DNA from: Planctomycetota bacterium
Lineage (GTDB): Bacteria > Planctomycetota > Planctomycetia > Pirellulales > PALSA-1355
Reading direction: 5' to 3'
Length of the DNA stretch: 64,000 nucleotides
NCBI GenBank assembly: GCA_003389325.1
Contig: QQVE01000047.1
Coordinates: 1 to 64,000 of the forward strand
Shown piece by piece: positions 34,309 to 42,821 of this stretch. Both the position numbers and the translations under genes were made by a program. Under the pieces are notes generated by a model. It was not told the DNA's origin. It was given only the letters and a program-made list of their open reading frames with translations, and did no database searches. Within the stretch, counting starts at the first letter, position 1; each line of letters opens with the position of its first letter.

Positions 34309-35499
34309 TTACCCTTTGCTTTCCAAGAGTTGTTTGGTTTGCCGGGCGACGATCAACTCCTCGTTGGTCGGGACCACCCAGACTTGCGTGCGGCTGCCCT
34401 CGGAACTGATCTTCGATTCGCCCTGGGCCGCAGCGTTGGCCGCGGAGTCGAGCTCGATTCCCAACTCCGCAAGATTGTCGAGCACGGCTGCGCGAACGTT
34501 GACGCCGTTTTCCCCGATGCCGCCTGTGAAGACGATCGCATCGGCCCCACCCAATTCGGCCAGCATTGCCCCCAGCGCGTGACGCACGTCGGAAGCGAAA
34601 ACATCGAGCGCTAACCGGGCTCGCTCGTGCCCGCCGGCGGCGGCTTCCTCCAAATCGCGCACGTCGCCGCTGAGCCCACTGAGGCCCAGCAGCCCGCTTC
34701 GCTCGGCCAGATCATCGAGCACTTCGGAGAGCGACTGGCCGGTGTGCTGCATGATCACGGGGATGGCAAACGGGTCAAAGTCGCCGGCCCGATTGTTGTG
34801 CGGCACGCCCGACTGCGGGCTCATGCCCATCGACGTGGCCACGCTCTGGCCGCCGCGCATCGCACACAGCGAGTTCGATCCGCCGAGATGGCAGGAAATC
34901 ACCCGCAGATCGTCGCGATTCAGGATCTCGGCGATGCGCGTGCCGATGTAGCGATGGCTCGCGCCGTGAAAACCCCATCGCTTGACGTGGTACTCTTCGG
35001 CCCACTCGTAGGGCGCCGGGTAGTAGCGGTTGCGATCGGGGACCGTGTTGTGAAACCCGGTCTCGAACGCGGCCACCAGCGGAATCTCCGGCAGCTTCTC
35101 GCCCAAGAGCCGCATGGCGGCGATGTAGCTGGGATTGTGCGCGGGCGCCACCTGGCGCATCTCCTCCATCGCCTCGAGCACTTCAGGCGTAACGCGCTGC
35201 ACGTCGCTGACGCGTCCACCGTGAACCGCCTTGAAGCCGATGGCCGACACTTCCCCGGCATCCTGCAAGCAACCTGTCTCTGGATCGGTCAAGCCGGCCA
35301 GACATTGCCGCACGGCGGCGGCATGGTCGGGCACGTTGGCGGTCGTTTCCTGCTTGTGCTCGCCGATCTCGACCGTGCACTTGCTTTCCGGAGCGCCGAT
35401 CCGCTCGATGCCTCCGCGCGCAAGCTGCTTCTCGTCGGCCATGTCGTACAGCCGATACTTGAAGCTCGTCGAACCCAGGTTGGCCACGAGAACCTTCAT
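34309..35499 (-). CDS. ackA: Acetate kinase
   Basis: 396 residues from ATG 35499. ASKHA-fold kinase with [17 protein letters not shown] (N-terminal signature with the catalytic-region Asn), [13 protein letters not shown] (the second signature, His180 equivalent), [24 protein letters not shown] and the terminal VVPTNEEL with catalytic Glu. In this operon it converts the acyl phosphate from PduL (acetyl-, propionyl- or lactyl-phosphate) to acid plus ATP, presumably outside the shell, since no encapsulation helix is visible. AGGA lies upstream of ATG 35499; the longer frame to 35529 has no such support. A hairpin (35531-35554) separates it from the BMC-H gene. Confidence 0.93.
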   Translation of the reverse strand: MKVLVANLGSTSFKYRLYDMADEKQLARGGIERIGAPESKCTVEIGEHKQETTANVPDHAAAVRQCLAGLTDPETGCLQDAGEVSAIGFKAVHGGRVSDVQRVTPEVLEAMEEMRQVAPAHNPSYIAAMRLLGEKLPEIPLVAAFETGFHNTVPDRNRYYPAPYEWAEEYHVKRWGFHGASHRYIGTRIAEILNRDDLRVISCHLGGSNSLCAMRGGQSVATSMGMSPQSGVPHNNRAGDFDPFAIPVIMQHTGQSLSEVLDDLAERSGLLGLSGLSGDVRDLEEAAAGGHERARLALDVFASDVRHALGAMLAELGGADAIVFTGGIGENGVNVRAAVLDNLAELGIELDSAANAAAQGESKISSEGSRTQVWVVPTNEELIVARQTKQLLESKG

Positions 35500-35530
35500 G
35501 GCATACCGTCCTTTTCCTGTGGAGCCCACG

Positions 35531-35554
35531 GCCGCATTCCGAATGCGACCCCTA
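35531..35554 (-). repeat. REP-like hairpin inside the BMC operon
   Basis: On the minus strand GTAG opens at 35554 and is followed by a near-perfect hairpin (CGCATT/AATGCG, loop CGG). It lies 9 bp after the BMC-H stop and 31 bp before the acetate kinase ATG. It could protect upstream shell-gene mRNA or lower kinase expression. Confidence 0.5.
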
Positions 35555-35563
35555 CAAATCCCT

Positions 35564-35833
35564 TTAGGTCAGGTAGGCCGCGACCAGGCCTTCTGACGGG
35601 CGGGGAATCACGTGGCTGGCGACCAGCTCGCCAAGCTGCGTGGCGGCACTGGCGCCCGCTTCAACCGCGGCCCGCACGCTACCGACGTCGCCGCGTACCA
35701 CGGTGGTGACGTAGGCGCCGCCGATCGAGACGCGCTTGACGATTTCGACGTTTGCGGCCTTGGCCATCGCGTCGGTGGCTTCGACCAGGGCGATCAAACC
35801 GCGCGTTTCAACCAAACCAATTGCGGAATTCAT
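35564..35833 (-). CDS. BMC-H shell hexamer protein 1
   Basis: 89 residues, the minimal BMC fold (Pfam00936). It opens [20 protein letters not shown], then AANVEIV, and the pore region [20 protein letters not shown] has a G-G-A pore instead of the commoner G-S-G seen in its neighbour. It ends [18 protein letters not shown], the usual 'viprP' edge motif. Forms the hexagonal tiles of the shell facets. Two BMC-H paralogues with different pores suggest different metabolite permeability. Confidence 0.95.
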   Translation of the reverse strand: MNSAIGLVETRGLIALVEATDAMAKAANVEIVKRVSIGGAYVTTVVRGDVGSVRAAVEAGASAATQLGELVASHVIPRPSEGLVAAYLT

Positions 35834-35872
35834 TGTGTGTTGTCCTTCGTGGGTATTGATGTTTCATGTTGC

Positions 35873-35896
35873 GGACGCCGCGCTCGCGCTGCGTCC
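35873..35896 (-). promoter_or_regulatory. Intercistronic hairpin between the two BMC-H genes
   Basis: GGACGC (35873-35878) pairs with GCGTCC (35891-35896), and GCGC/GCGC pairs inside. There is no U-run, so RNA processing or stabilisation is more likely than termination. Confidence 0.4.
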
Positions 35897-35916
35897 TATT
35901 TGTTTGAGCCGGATGA

Positions 35917-36210
35917 CTAAGACACTTTGACCGACTCGGGCAGCACGATGCCCAGGTCGTCGTGCGGACGCGGAATGACCTGCACGGCCACTACTTCGCC
36001 CATGCGGCCCGCGGCGGCGGCGCCGGCGTCGGTGGCGGCCTTCACTGCGGCCACATCACCGGTGACGAATGCGGTCACCAGGCCGCTGCCCACCTTGTCC
36101 CAGCCAAGAAACTCGACGTTGGCTGCTTTCATCATTGCGTCGCTGGCTTCGACCAGGGCCACAAAGCCCTTGGTCTCAACCATGCCGAGCGCTTCCACGG
36201 TTTTTGCCAT
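35917..36210 (-). CDS. BMC-H shell hexamer protein 2
   Basis: 97 residues, Pfam00936 BMC fold: [40 protein letters not shown] with the standard G-S-G pore, [18 protein letters not shown] and [13 protein letters not shown]. It has a short C-terminal extension ([10 protein letters not shown]). First shell gene after PduL and thus probably the most highly expressed hexamer. It forms facets together with BMC-H 1. Confidence 0.95.
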   Translation of the reverse strand: MAKTVEALGMVETKGFVALVEASDAMMKAANVEFLGWDKVGSGLVTAFVTGDVAAVKAATDAGAAAAGRMGEVVAVQVIPRPHDDLGIVLPESVKVS

Positions 36211-36253
36211 CGAAGATTCTCCAAAAGAAAAGGAAACGGTTGTCTTGTCTTAC

Positions 36254-36925
36254 TCAGGGTTTGAACAACTCGACGCGCGTGGCGTGATCCAGATCGGCGG
36301 CGTTGCCCTCGTCGGTGTCGAGGTGCACTTCCAGCTTGCTCGTAGCGTCGGCCCGCACGAGCAGGTCTTCGAGCACCAGCGAGCAAGGGCTTTCGATTCG
36401 CAGACTCATGCGGTCGCCGTCGCGCACGCCGTAGTAGGCGGCGTGCTCCAGGCTCATGTGTACGTGCCGCTCGGCGCGAATAACGCCCTCGTGCAGCTCG
36501 ACCACGCCGGCCGGTCCGACCAGCACGCAGCCGGCGCTGCCGCTGATATTGCCGCTCTTGCGCACCGGCGGGTCGATGCCCAGCGAAATGGCATCGGTGA
36601 AGGCCAACTCCACCTGGCTGTGCGAACGCGTCGGCCCCAGCACACGTACACTGGGCAGCATCCGCCGTCGCGGGCCCACGACCATCACGGTCTCCTCGGC
36701 CGCGAAGAAGCCGTCTTGATACAAAGGCTTCATCTCCGTCAGCTTTCGCCCACGGCCAAACAGCACCTCCACGTGCTCGTCGGTCAGGTGTAAGTGCCGG
36801 GCCGAAATGCTCACCACGAGTTCTGGCGCGGCCTTCTCCGCCGTCGCAAACTGGGCACGGATCGTGCCCAGCACGACGTCGCGCACCACTTGCTCGACGC
36901 TGAAACGATCGATGACGTTGCTCAT
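36254..36925 (-). CDS. pduL: Phosphate acyltransferase PduL with N-terminal encapsulation helix
   Basis: 223 residues from ATG 36925. Residues 1-24 ([20 protein letters not shown]) form an amphipathic encapsulation helix of the same V-x-x-V-V pattern as in the aldehyde dehydrogenase and RpiB-like protein. The two beta-barrel halves contain [17 protein letters not shown] and [17 protein letters not shown] with the zinc-binding histidines. It transfers the acyl group from CoA to phosphate, recycling CoA inside the lumen and handing acyl-phosphate to AckA. The frame running back to 37018 overlaps the regulator gene and is not part of it. Confidence 0.93.
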   Translation of the reverse strand: MSNVIDRFSVEQVVRDVVLGTIRAQFATAEKAAPELVVSISARHLHLTDEHVEVLFGRGRKLTEMKPLYQDGFFAAEETVMVVGPRRRMLPSVRVLGPTRSHSQVELAFTDAISLGIDPPVRKSGNISGSAGCVLVGPAGVVELHEGVIRAERHVHMSLEHAAYYGVRDGDRMSLRIESPCSLVLEDLLVRADATSKLEVHLDTDEGNAADLDHATRVELFKP

Positions 36926-36942
36926 GGGGGTGGCGTCTCGGG

Positions 36943-37725
36943 CTAAGTCTTGTCTTCGTTCGATCCGCTGCCGGCTAGGTGCAGTTCGACCCGCGCCTCG
37001 GTCAGCCGCTGTTGCCACTCGGCCGCAATCTCGTCGTCAACCACGGCGTGCTGAATCGCGTCGAGCGGGCACAAATGCGCCAGGCTCTGGCAGCCGAACT
37101 TGGTGCTGTCGGCCACAACGATCACTTCGTCAGCGGCACGCATCATCGCTTGTTCGGCTTCGACCAGCAGCAGGTTGTTGTTGTAAAAGCCGCGTTCATT
37201 GGCGCCCGACACACTCAGGATCGTGCGCCGCACGTTGATGCGCCGCAGCATCTCATTGGCGTGGGGTCCCAGCGAAACGCCCGTGCGTGGGTAGACGTAT
37301 CCGCCCACAAATACCAGGTCGCAGTTGGCGTTGGTGGCGAACAAGTTGGCCACGGGCAGCGAGTTGGTCACGACCTGCAACCGCCGGCCTACCAAGAGTC
37401 GAGCCACTTCGTAGGTTGTACTCCCGCCGTCTAGCAGCAGCGTGTCGCCCTCGTCGATCAGCTTCACGGCCTCGGCGGCGATCAGCTTCTTCTTGTCCCA
37501 TTGGGCCGGTTGCGACTCGTCAAAGTGCGGCAGCTTGGGCGAAGGGCCGGTGTAGTACACGCCACCGCGGGTGCGTCGGGCGGTGCCGGTATCTTCCAAG
37601 TGGTCCAGGTCGCGTCGAATCGTCGATTCCGACACGTGCAGCTCTTCCACCAGCTCGGGAAGCGACGCAAACCCGCGTGAGCGAATCATTTCAAGCAAAT
37701 GAGTACGACGTTCTTCGACTGGCAA
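36943..37725 (-). CDS. DeoR-family transcriptional regulator of the BMC operon
   Basis: About 260 residues from TTG 37725. DeoR HTH near the N-terminus ([34 protein letters not shown]) and the sugar-phosphate-binding DeoRC domain ([59 protein letters not shown]). The frame is open to an ATG at 37803, but that codon lies inside a strong promoter. TTG 37725 has GGAAGG 10 nt upstream and gives the family's normal N-terminus; GTG 37743 is an alternative. First gene of the operon, presumably an autoregulated repressor released by a sugar phosphate. Confidence 0.88.
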   Translation of the reverse strand: MPVEERRTHLLEMIRSRGFASLPELVEELHVSESTIRRDLDHLEDTGTARRTRGGVYYTGPSPKLPHFDESQPAQWDKKKLIAAEAVKLIDEGDTLLLDGGSTTYEVARLLVGRRLQVVTNSLPVANLFATNANCDLVFVGGYVYPRTGVSLGPHANEMLRRINVRRTILSVSGANERGFYNNNLLLVEAEQAMMRAADEVIVVADSTKFGCQSLAHLCPLDAIQHAVVDDEIAAEWQQRLTEARVELHLAGSGSNEDKT

Positions 37726-37774
37726 GAGCAGCGAACCTTCCACAGAATGCACGAATGTGCTATCGGCAACAGCA

Positions 37775-37803
37775 ATTATGTGGAACTTTTGTTCAATTAT
37801 CAA
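37775..37803 (-). promoter_or_regulatory. BMC operon promoter with operator dyad in the spacer
   Basis: Minus strand TTGATA (37803-37798), exactly 17 nt, CATAAT (37780-37775). The dyad GAAC-AAAA-GTTC (37794-37783) lies inside the spacer, in an AT-rich stretch. This is a good site for DeoR-type repression of the operon. Transcription would begin near 37768, before the TTG start at 37725. Confidence 0.65.
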
Positions 37804-37905
37804 TCACTATTTGCTCACAATTTGCCACAACGCTCTTAAGTCTTGTTGGCGTATGACCTTGCCCATTTCAGTTGGAGGTGGCCGGGACCGATTAGCAGGA
37901 CGAAA

Positions 37906-38436
37906 ATGTTAAGTATGCCGACCATCCTGCAACTGACCCGCAAGCTGACCGAGAGGCCCGAGCCGACTAAGCCCGACGAAATCGTGCTGCGGCATTATTC
38001 CGGGCCGCGGGACATCGAAACGTGGCTCGAGGTCCGCCGGCGGGCCTTCGCGCGGCAGAAAGTCGGCATCGGGAACTGGACCGCCGCTGACTTCGAGCGC
38101 GAGTTCCTCAGCAAGCCGTGGTGGCGGCCCGAGGCCATGTGGCTCGCTGAATCCCGCCGGCTGATGTTGCCCAGCGTGGTTGTGGGCACGGTGACACTGG
38201 CACGCCGAGGCGATTGCCCGGATGCCAAGCCGGTCGTGCATTGGCTGGCCGTCGTGCCCAGCTTTCGCCGTCGCGGATTGGGGCGGTTCCTGGTCTCCAC
38301 ACTCGAAGCCGCCGTGTGGGATGCCGGTGGACGACAAGTGTGGCTCGAAACTCACAGCCTCTGGACCGAGGCCCAAAGGCTCTACGAATCGATGGGCTAC
38401 GAACCCGTCGACCCGTCGTCGCCTAGCGGGCCGTGA
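37906..38436 (+). CDS. GNAT-family N-acetyltransferase
   Basis: 176 residues from ATG 37906 (AGGA upstream; a second ATG at 37915). The acetyl-CoA-binding motif A is VVPSFRRRGLGRFLVSTLE (R-R-x-G-x-G), followed by the motif B-like LETHSLWTEAQRLYESMGY. The substrate is unknown. It is divergent from the BMC regulator and convergent with purN, overlapping it by 14 bp. Any link to the BMC is unsupported. Confidence 0.85.
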   Translation: MLSMPTILQLTRKLTERPEPTKPDEIVLRHYSGPRDIETWLEVRRRAFARQKVGIGNWTAADFEREFLSKPWWRPEAMWLAESRRLMLPSVVVGTVTLARRGDCPDAKPVVHWLAVVPSFRRRGLGRFLVSTLEAAVWDAGGRQVWLETHSLWTEAQRLYESMGYEPVDPSSPSGP

Positions 38437-39058
38437 TCACGCGGCGGCCGTCGACGCGCACTTTACCCGTGGAAAGCAGTCGCAACGCTTCGGGATAGGC
38501 CTCGCATTCGGCAGCGAAAACCCGCGCGGCCAGCGTATCGGGCGTATCGTCGTCGAGCACCGGCACGGTCTTTTGCAAGATCACGGGTCCGTGGTCGTAC
38601 TGGTTGTCGACGAAGTGCACGGTGCAGCCGCTCACCTTTGCGCCGTACTCGAGCACTGCTTCGTGGACGCGGTGACCGTAGAAGCCCTTGCCGCTAAAGG
38701 CCGGGATCAGCGCCGGGTGGATGTTCAGCACGCGGTTCTCGAAGTCCGGCGGAATTTGGACGTACGACAGGAAGCCGCCCATCACGACATATTCGGCGCC
38801 GGCCTCGCGGCAAGCGTCAAACACGGCCACGCCGAAAGCTTCCGGCGTGAGGTACTCCTTCGGCGAGATCACGCTGGTGGGTATGCCTGCGTCGGCGGCA
38901 ATCTGCAAGCCGCGCGCCTTCGCATTGCTGGACACGACCCTCAGGATCTTAATGCCTAGCTGCTCGGTCGCCATCTTTGCGAGCAGGTTCTTGAGCGTGG
39001 TTCCGCCGCCGGAGATGAGCACGACAACGGGCAACGGCTTTGCAGGCGAACCGCTCAC
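38423..39058 (-). CDS. purN: Phosphoribosylglycinamide formyltransferase
   Basis: 211 residues. GAR transformylase of purine biosynthesis: transfers formyl from 10-formyl-THF to GAR. VLISGGGTTLKNLL is the phosphate-binding start, NIHPALIPAFSGKG contains the catalytic Asn-x-His, and GCTVHFVDNQYDHGPVILQ has the conserved Asp. GTG start at 39058, overlapping the ileS C-terminal frame's TGA as GTGA, so its translation appears coupled to the part of ileS beyond the internal TAG. Confidence 0.92.
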   Translation of the reverse strand: MSGSPAKPLPVVVLISGGGTTLKNLLAKMATEQLGIKILRVVSSNAKARGLQIAADAGIPTSVISPKEYLTPEAFGVAVFDACREAGAEYVVMGGFLSYVQIPPDFENRVLNIHPALIPAFSGKGFYGHRVHEAVLEYGAKVSGCTVHFVDNQYDHGPVILQKTVPVLDDDTPDTLAARVFAAECEAYPEALRLLSTGKVRVDGRRVITAR

Positions 39059-39609
39059 TTCGACACCACGCGCACGTAGAGCTGCGTCGTCCCCTTGCCC
39101 AGCTTCAACTCGATTGGCTCGACGCCGGGCAACGCCTCGAAGGCTAACTGCACAGTGAGCGTCTCGCGTTGTACGTAAGTGGCGAATCGCTCAGCCGCCG
39201 CGCGAAGTCCGGCATCCTCGGAAACGAGGCCCACTTCGATGCGGTCGGTGTACTCGCAGCTCATGTCCTTGCGGGCCGTCTGAATCGCGTGCACGAGTTC
39301 CCGTGCCAGCCCCTCGGCCACAAGCAAATCATCCAGCTCCGTGGCGAGCACAACAACGCAGGTCGCTCCCTGTGCGGCCGCCCAACCTTCCTTGGCCTGC
39401 AATCGCACTTGCAAGTCCTGCCCGTCGAGCACGACCGGCCCGCTGGGCAAGTCGATCGTCACGGCATGTTCTGTCTCGATCGTGGCCAGCAACTGGCTGC
39501 CATCGGCGCCGGCCAGGGCCTTCTTCAATTCGGGAAGCTGCTTGCCCAAGCGGGGACCAAGCCGCTTCAAGTCCGGCAGCACGGTGTACGAAATGTACTG
39601 ATCCGCCTG
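39055..39609 (-). CDS. ileS: C-terminal part of ileS, downstream of an in-frame TAG
   Basis: 184 codons in the same frame as ileS directly after its TAG (39612-39610). They read QADQYISYTVLPDLKRLGPR, then LPELKKALAGADGSQLL, GLARELVHAIQTARKDMSCE and YTDRIEVGLVSEDAGLR, which is the normal C-terminal domain (DUF5915-type) of eukaryote-like IleRS. No convincing start exists: the first GTG (39582) lies inside a conserved block with no ribosome-binding site. The frame is undamaged to its natural end and overlaps the purN start. It is therefore either the end of a read-through or mis-sequenced ileS, or a very recently cut-off piece. Confidence 0.8.
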   Translation of the reverse strand, partial: QADQYISYTVLPDLKRLGPRLGKQLPELKKALAGADGSQLLATIETEHAVTIDLPSGPVVLDGQDLQVRLQAKEGWAAAQGATCVVVLATELDDLLVAEGLARELVHAIQTARKDMSCEYTDRIEVGLVSEDAGLRAAAERFATYVQRETLTVQLAFEALPGVEPIELKLGKGTTQLYVRVVSK

Positions 39610-42429
39610 CTAGGTAAACTCGACCGCCTTAACATTCAGTTCCTCGGCGATCAGAGCGGAGTGCTCCTGGAGCCAGTCCTGGTGCTGGCGATCGGCCAAA
39701 ATCACCTCAACCTTCGCCAGCGGCTGCCGCACCTTGAGCTTGGCTCCCATCCGGGCCGCGCGGCCCAGCGAGACGATCTCGCGCATCTCGCGCATTTGCT
39801 CGGAAAGCGCGGCGTCGACGATCGCCCCTTCCGGCTCGGGGTAGTCGCACAAATGGACGCTTTCGCGCACCTTGTCGCCGAACGGCTCGGCCGCCAGGTT
39901 CTGCCACAGGGCTTCGGCCAAAAACGGTACGAAGGGCGCCACGAGCTTTGAGGTGGAAAGCAGACACTCGTACAGCGTCCAATAGGCGTCGAGCTTGTCC
40001 GGGTCTTGCTTGTCTTCGCTCCAGAAGCGATCGCGGCTGCGGCGGACGTACCAGTTGGACAGCGCATCGACAAAGTCGGTGATCCGCCCGCAGGCGGCGA
40101 AGTTGTCGTAGGCGTCCATGTGGTCGATGACGGCCGCCGTGGTGCTGTGCAACTCGCTGAGAATCCAGCGGTCGAGTTCGGCCCGCTCGGCCGCGGGGCG
40201 GTAGGACCTGGCACTGGCCAGCTCACGCGGCGTGAGCTGATCGAGCTTGCCCTGCAACAATGCCACGGGGTCGAAGCCGTCAATGTTGGCGTAGATGACG
40301 AAGAAGCTGTAGACGTTCCACAGCCGCAGCAGGAATTCGGGGATGCTGTCCTTGATCGCCTGCTCGTTGTAGCGGATCGACGTCCAGGGGGGCTGATTGG
40401 CGAAGAAGTACCACCGCAACGCATCGGCCCCGTAGCGGTCAAAGATCTCGCCCGGCTCGCGGTAGTTCCGCTTGCTCTTGGACATCTTCTGTCCGTCTTC
40501 GCCCAGCATCAGGCCCAGCACGATGCAATTGCGAAACGGGTGCGGGAACTCCGCCAGCGGACGATTCCCCCCGCTGGACGTTTCGTCGCCAAAGAGCAAC
40601 GTACTGACGGCCAACTGGCTGTAGAACCAGCCACGGGTTTGGTCGATGCCCTCGCTGATAAAGTCGGCGGGGAACTGCGCGGCAAACTGCTCGTGCCCCT
40701 GGTGCGGGTAGCCCCACTGGGCAAACGGCATCGCGCCGGAATCGAACCAGCCGTCGATCACCTCGGGCACGCGCTGCATTGTGCCTTTCGGATCGAACGG
40801 CGAGTTGTACTCGATGGCGTCGATGTACGGCTTGTGTACCTTGAGGTGCTCGGTCAAATCGGGATTGGCCGCCTTGGCCTTCTCCCAGGCCTCGGTGCCG
40901 CGAGCGCCGGGCTTGGCCAATAGTTCTTGGTAGCTGGACACCGCTTCCAGTTGGCCGGTGACGCTGCACTTCCAGATCGGCAGCGGCGTGCCCCAGTAGC
41001 GCTCGCGCGACAGGGCCCAGTCGACGTTCGACTCCAGGAACTTGCCAAACCTCCCCTGCTTGATGTGATCCGGCAGCCAATTGATCCACTCGTTGTTCGC
41101 GAGCATCCGGTCCTTGAACTGCGTGGTGCGAATGAACCAGCTTTGGCGCGGATACTGGATCAGCGGATCCTCGTCGGCCCGCCAACAGAACGGGTACTCG
41201 TGCAGGTACTGCTCCTGATGAAACAGCAACCCGCGGCGGCGCAGCTCGCGGCTGATGTCCTTGTCGGCCTCCTTGACCCAGCGCCCTTCGTAGTCGGGGG
41301 CATCGGACGTGAATTTACCGTCGGGCCCCACGGCACAAATCAGGCCTGGCCCCTCCCCGTCGACAAAACGGGCCTGCTGCTCCAGCAATAGCTCGTAGTC
41401 CACTTCGCCAAAGGCCGGCGCCTCGTGCACGACACCCGTGCCACTATCGGTCGTGACAAAGTCGGCGGCCACGACGCGCCACGCGACGTGTTCGCTGCCG
41501 CCGGCGATCAGATTGCCGGTGGTATCGCCCTCGGCCTTGTAGTAGTAATCGAAGGGCGGCACGTACCGCTTGCCGAGCAATTCGGTTCCCTGGCACGTGC
41601 TGACGACCTCGAGCTCCTGCCCGGCCTTGCTGCCGACCTGTTCCACCAGGGCGCTCGCGACGATCAGCTTCTTGCCACCGTCTTCCTCGACGGTCGAGTA
41701 ATCCAATTCTGGGTGCACCGCAGCGAACTGGTTGCTCGGCAGGGTCCAAGGCGTGGTGGTCCACACCAACAGTGAGGTGTCGGGATCATCAACCAGCGGA
41801 AACCGCACAAACACGCTCGGGTCGGCCACTTCGCGATAACCTTGCCCGACTTCGCCCGAGCTCAGTGCCGTGCCGCCTTGGGCCCACCACCAGACGATCT
41901 TGTGCCCCTGGTAGAGCAGCCCGCGATCGAACAGGTCTTTCAGCGCCCACCACACGCTCTCGACAAAGCTCTGGTGGTAGGTGACGTAGGCATCGCTCAG
42001 GTCGATCCAGAACGCGATCCGCTTGGTGAGCCGCTCCCACTCCTTCGTGTAGCGAAACACGCTTTCCACGCACTTGTGGATGAACGGCTCGACGCCGTAG
42101 TTCTCGATCTCCTCCTTTGAGTGGATGCCGAGTTCCTTGGAGACTTCGACTTCCACCGGCAGCCCGTGCGTGTCCCAGCCGGCCTTGCGCTGGCAGGCAT
42201 ATCCCCGCATCGTGCGATAGCGCGGAAACAGGTCCTTGATCGCCCGGGTCAGGCAGTGGGCCGGATGCGGCATGCCGTTGGCCGTGGGGGGGCCTTCGTA
42301 GAACACGAACTGCGGGCCGCCTGCGCGCGCTTTGAGCGACTTTCGATAAATGTCTCGCTTCTTCCAGAACCGGCCGATGTCGGCTTCGAGCTCCGGGAAC
42401 CGGACGGATGCTTGAACGGGACGAAACAT
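39610..42429 (-). CDS. ileS: Isoleucyl-tRNA synthetase, cut by an in-frame amber codon
   Basis: 939 codons to the TAG; with the following 184 codons the gene would have the usual length of a long-type IleRS (about 1120). Landmarks: [20 protein letters not shown] (the HIGH region, here H-P-A-H), [37 protein letters not shown] and the KMSKS loop [14 protein letters not shown]. The anticodon-binding domain follows (residues about 700-900) and the frame stops in LNVKAVEFT. Ala in the third position of HIGH is unusual. Charges tRNA-Ile in the cytoplasm. AGGA precedes ATG 42429. Confidence 0.93.
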   Translation of the reverse strand: MFRPVQASVRFPELEADIGRFWKKRDIYRKSLKARAGGPQFVFYEGPPTANGMPHPAHCLTRAIKDLFPRYRTMRGYACQRKAGWDTHGLPVEVEVSKELGIHSKEEIENYGVEPFIHKCVESVFRYTKEWERLTKRIAFWIDLSDAYVTYHQSFVESVWWALKDLFDRGLLYQGHKIVWWWAQGGTALSSGEVGQGYREVADPSVFVRFPLVDDPDTSLLVWTTTPWTLPSNQFAAVHPELDYSTVEEDGGKKLIVASALVEQVGSKAGQELEVVSTCQGTELLGKRYVPPFDYYYKAEGDTTGNLIAGGSEHVAWRVVAADFVTTDSGTGVVHEAPAFGEVDYELLLEQQARFVDGEGPGLICAVGPDGKFTSDAPDYEGRWVKEADKDISRELRRRGLLFHQEQYLHEYPFCWRADEDPLIQYPRQSWFIRTTQFKDRMLANNEWINWLPDHIKQGRFGKFLESNVDWALSRERYWGTPLPIWKCSVTGQLEAVSSYQELLAKPGARGTEAWEKAKAANPDLTEHLKVHKPYIDAIEYNSPFDPKGTMQRVPEVIDGWFDSGAMPFAQWGYPHQGHEQFAAQFPADFISEGIDQTRGWFYSQLAVSTLLFGDETSSGGNRPLAEFPHPFRNCIVLGLMLGEDGQKMSKSKRNYREPGEIFDRYGADALRWYFFANQPPWTSIRYNEQAIKDSIPEFLLRLWNVYSFFVIYANIDGFDPVALLQGKLDQLTPRELASARSYRPAAERAELDRWILSELHSTTAAVIDHMDAYDNFAACGRITDFVDALSNWYVRRSRDRFWSEDKQDPDKLDAYWTLYECLLSTSKLVAPFVPFLAEALWQNLAAEPFGDKVRESVHLCDYPEPEGAIVDAALSEQMREMREIVSLGRAARMGAKLKVRQPLAKVEVILADRQHQDWLQEHSALIAEELNVKAVEFT

Positions 42430-42475
42430 GGGTTCCTATTCACTAACGCGGCTGTGCCACTCTGGGGAAAAGACA

Positions 42476-42504
42476 AGTAGACCAAGGCGGACGTTCGTTT
42501 TCAA
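42476..42504 (-). promoter_or_regulatory. Candidate ileS promoter
   Basis: Minus strand TTGAAA (42504-42499), 17-nt spacer, TCTACT (42481-42476), about 47 nt before the ileS ATG. Consensus match only. Confidence 0.4.
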
Positions 42505-42821
42505 TTGCAGGCGGCGAGCCCGATGGCTTGGCTTGGCTTTCGATTTGCGGCCTTGTCGCCCGGTGTATTGGCCTGCCATGTGCCAACGAGTTTGCTCGAC
42601 GCAATCGACGAGGGGCTGTGGGCGATTCGCAGGTGGGGCACGGCACGCCCGGCTGCCTTGAATCGCGGTGCGGGTTCGTTCAGAATGGATTCGCCCGCTC
42701 GGTCCACTCGCCGCCGGTTCCGCCTTCCTTGAACCCGGCGAGCCCGACGTCGCGCTTGCGTGCGTGGCGGCACGCCGGCGACCTGCCTAATCCATTTGCC
42801 TGGCTCGCATAAGGAAATCTC
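42505..42821. other. Intergenic stretch with no recognised gene
   Basis: About 320 bp between the divergent ileS and the 1652-residue protein gene. The short frames here (for example 42505-42732) have no family resemblance and no ribosome-binding site. It must hold the promoter of the plus-strand gene, but no clear -35/-10 pair was seen. AAGGAAA at the right end is the ribosome-binding site of that gene. Confidence 0.5.

Noticed and set aside
32449..34614. A 721-codon open frame on the plus strand opposite the aldehyde dehydrogenase and acetate kinase genes
   Set aside because: It is antisense to two well-recognised enzymes; its His/Val/Arg-rich composition is what reversed GC-rich codons give, and it has no family resemblance.
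39610..39612. TAG in ileS as a pyrrolysine codon
   Set aside because: No pylT/pylS evidence in the window and no reason for pyrrolysine at a loop of IleRS; sequencing error, suppression or recent mutation are simpler.
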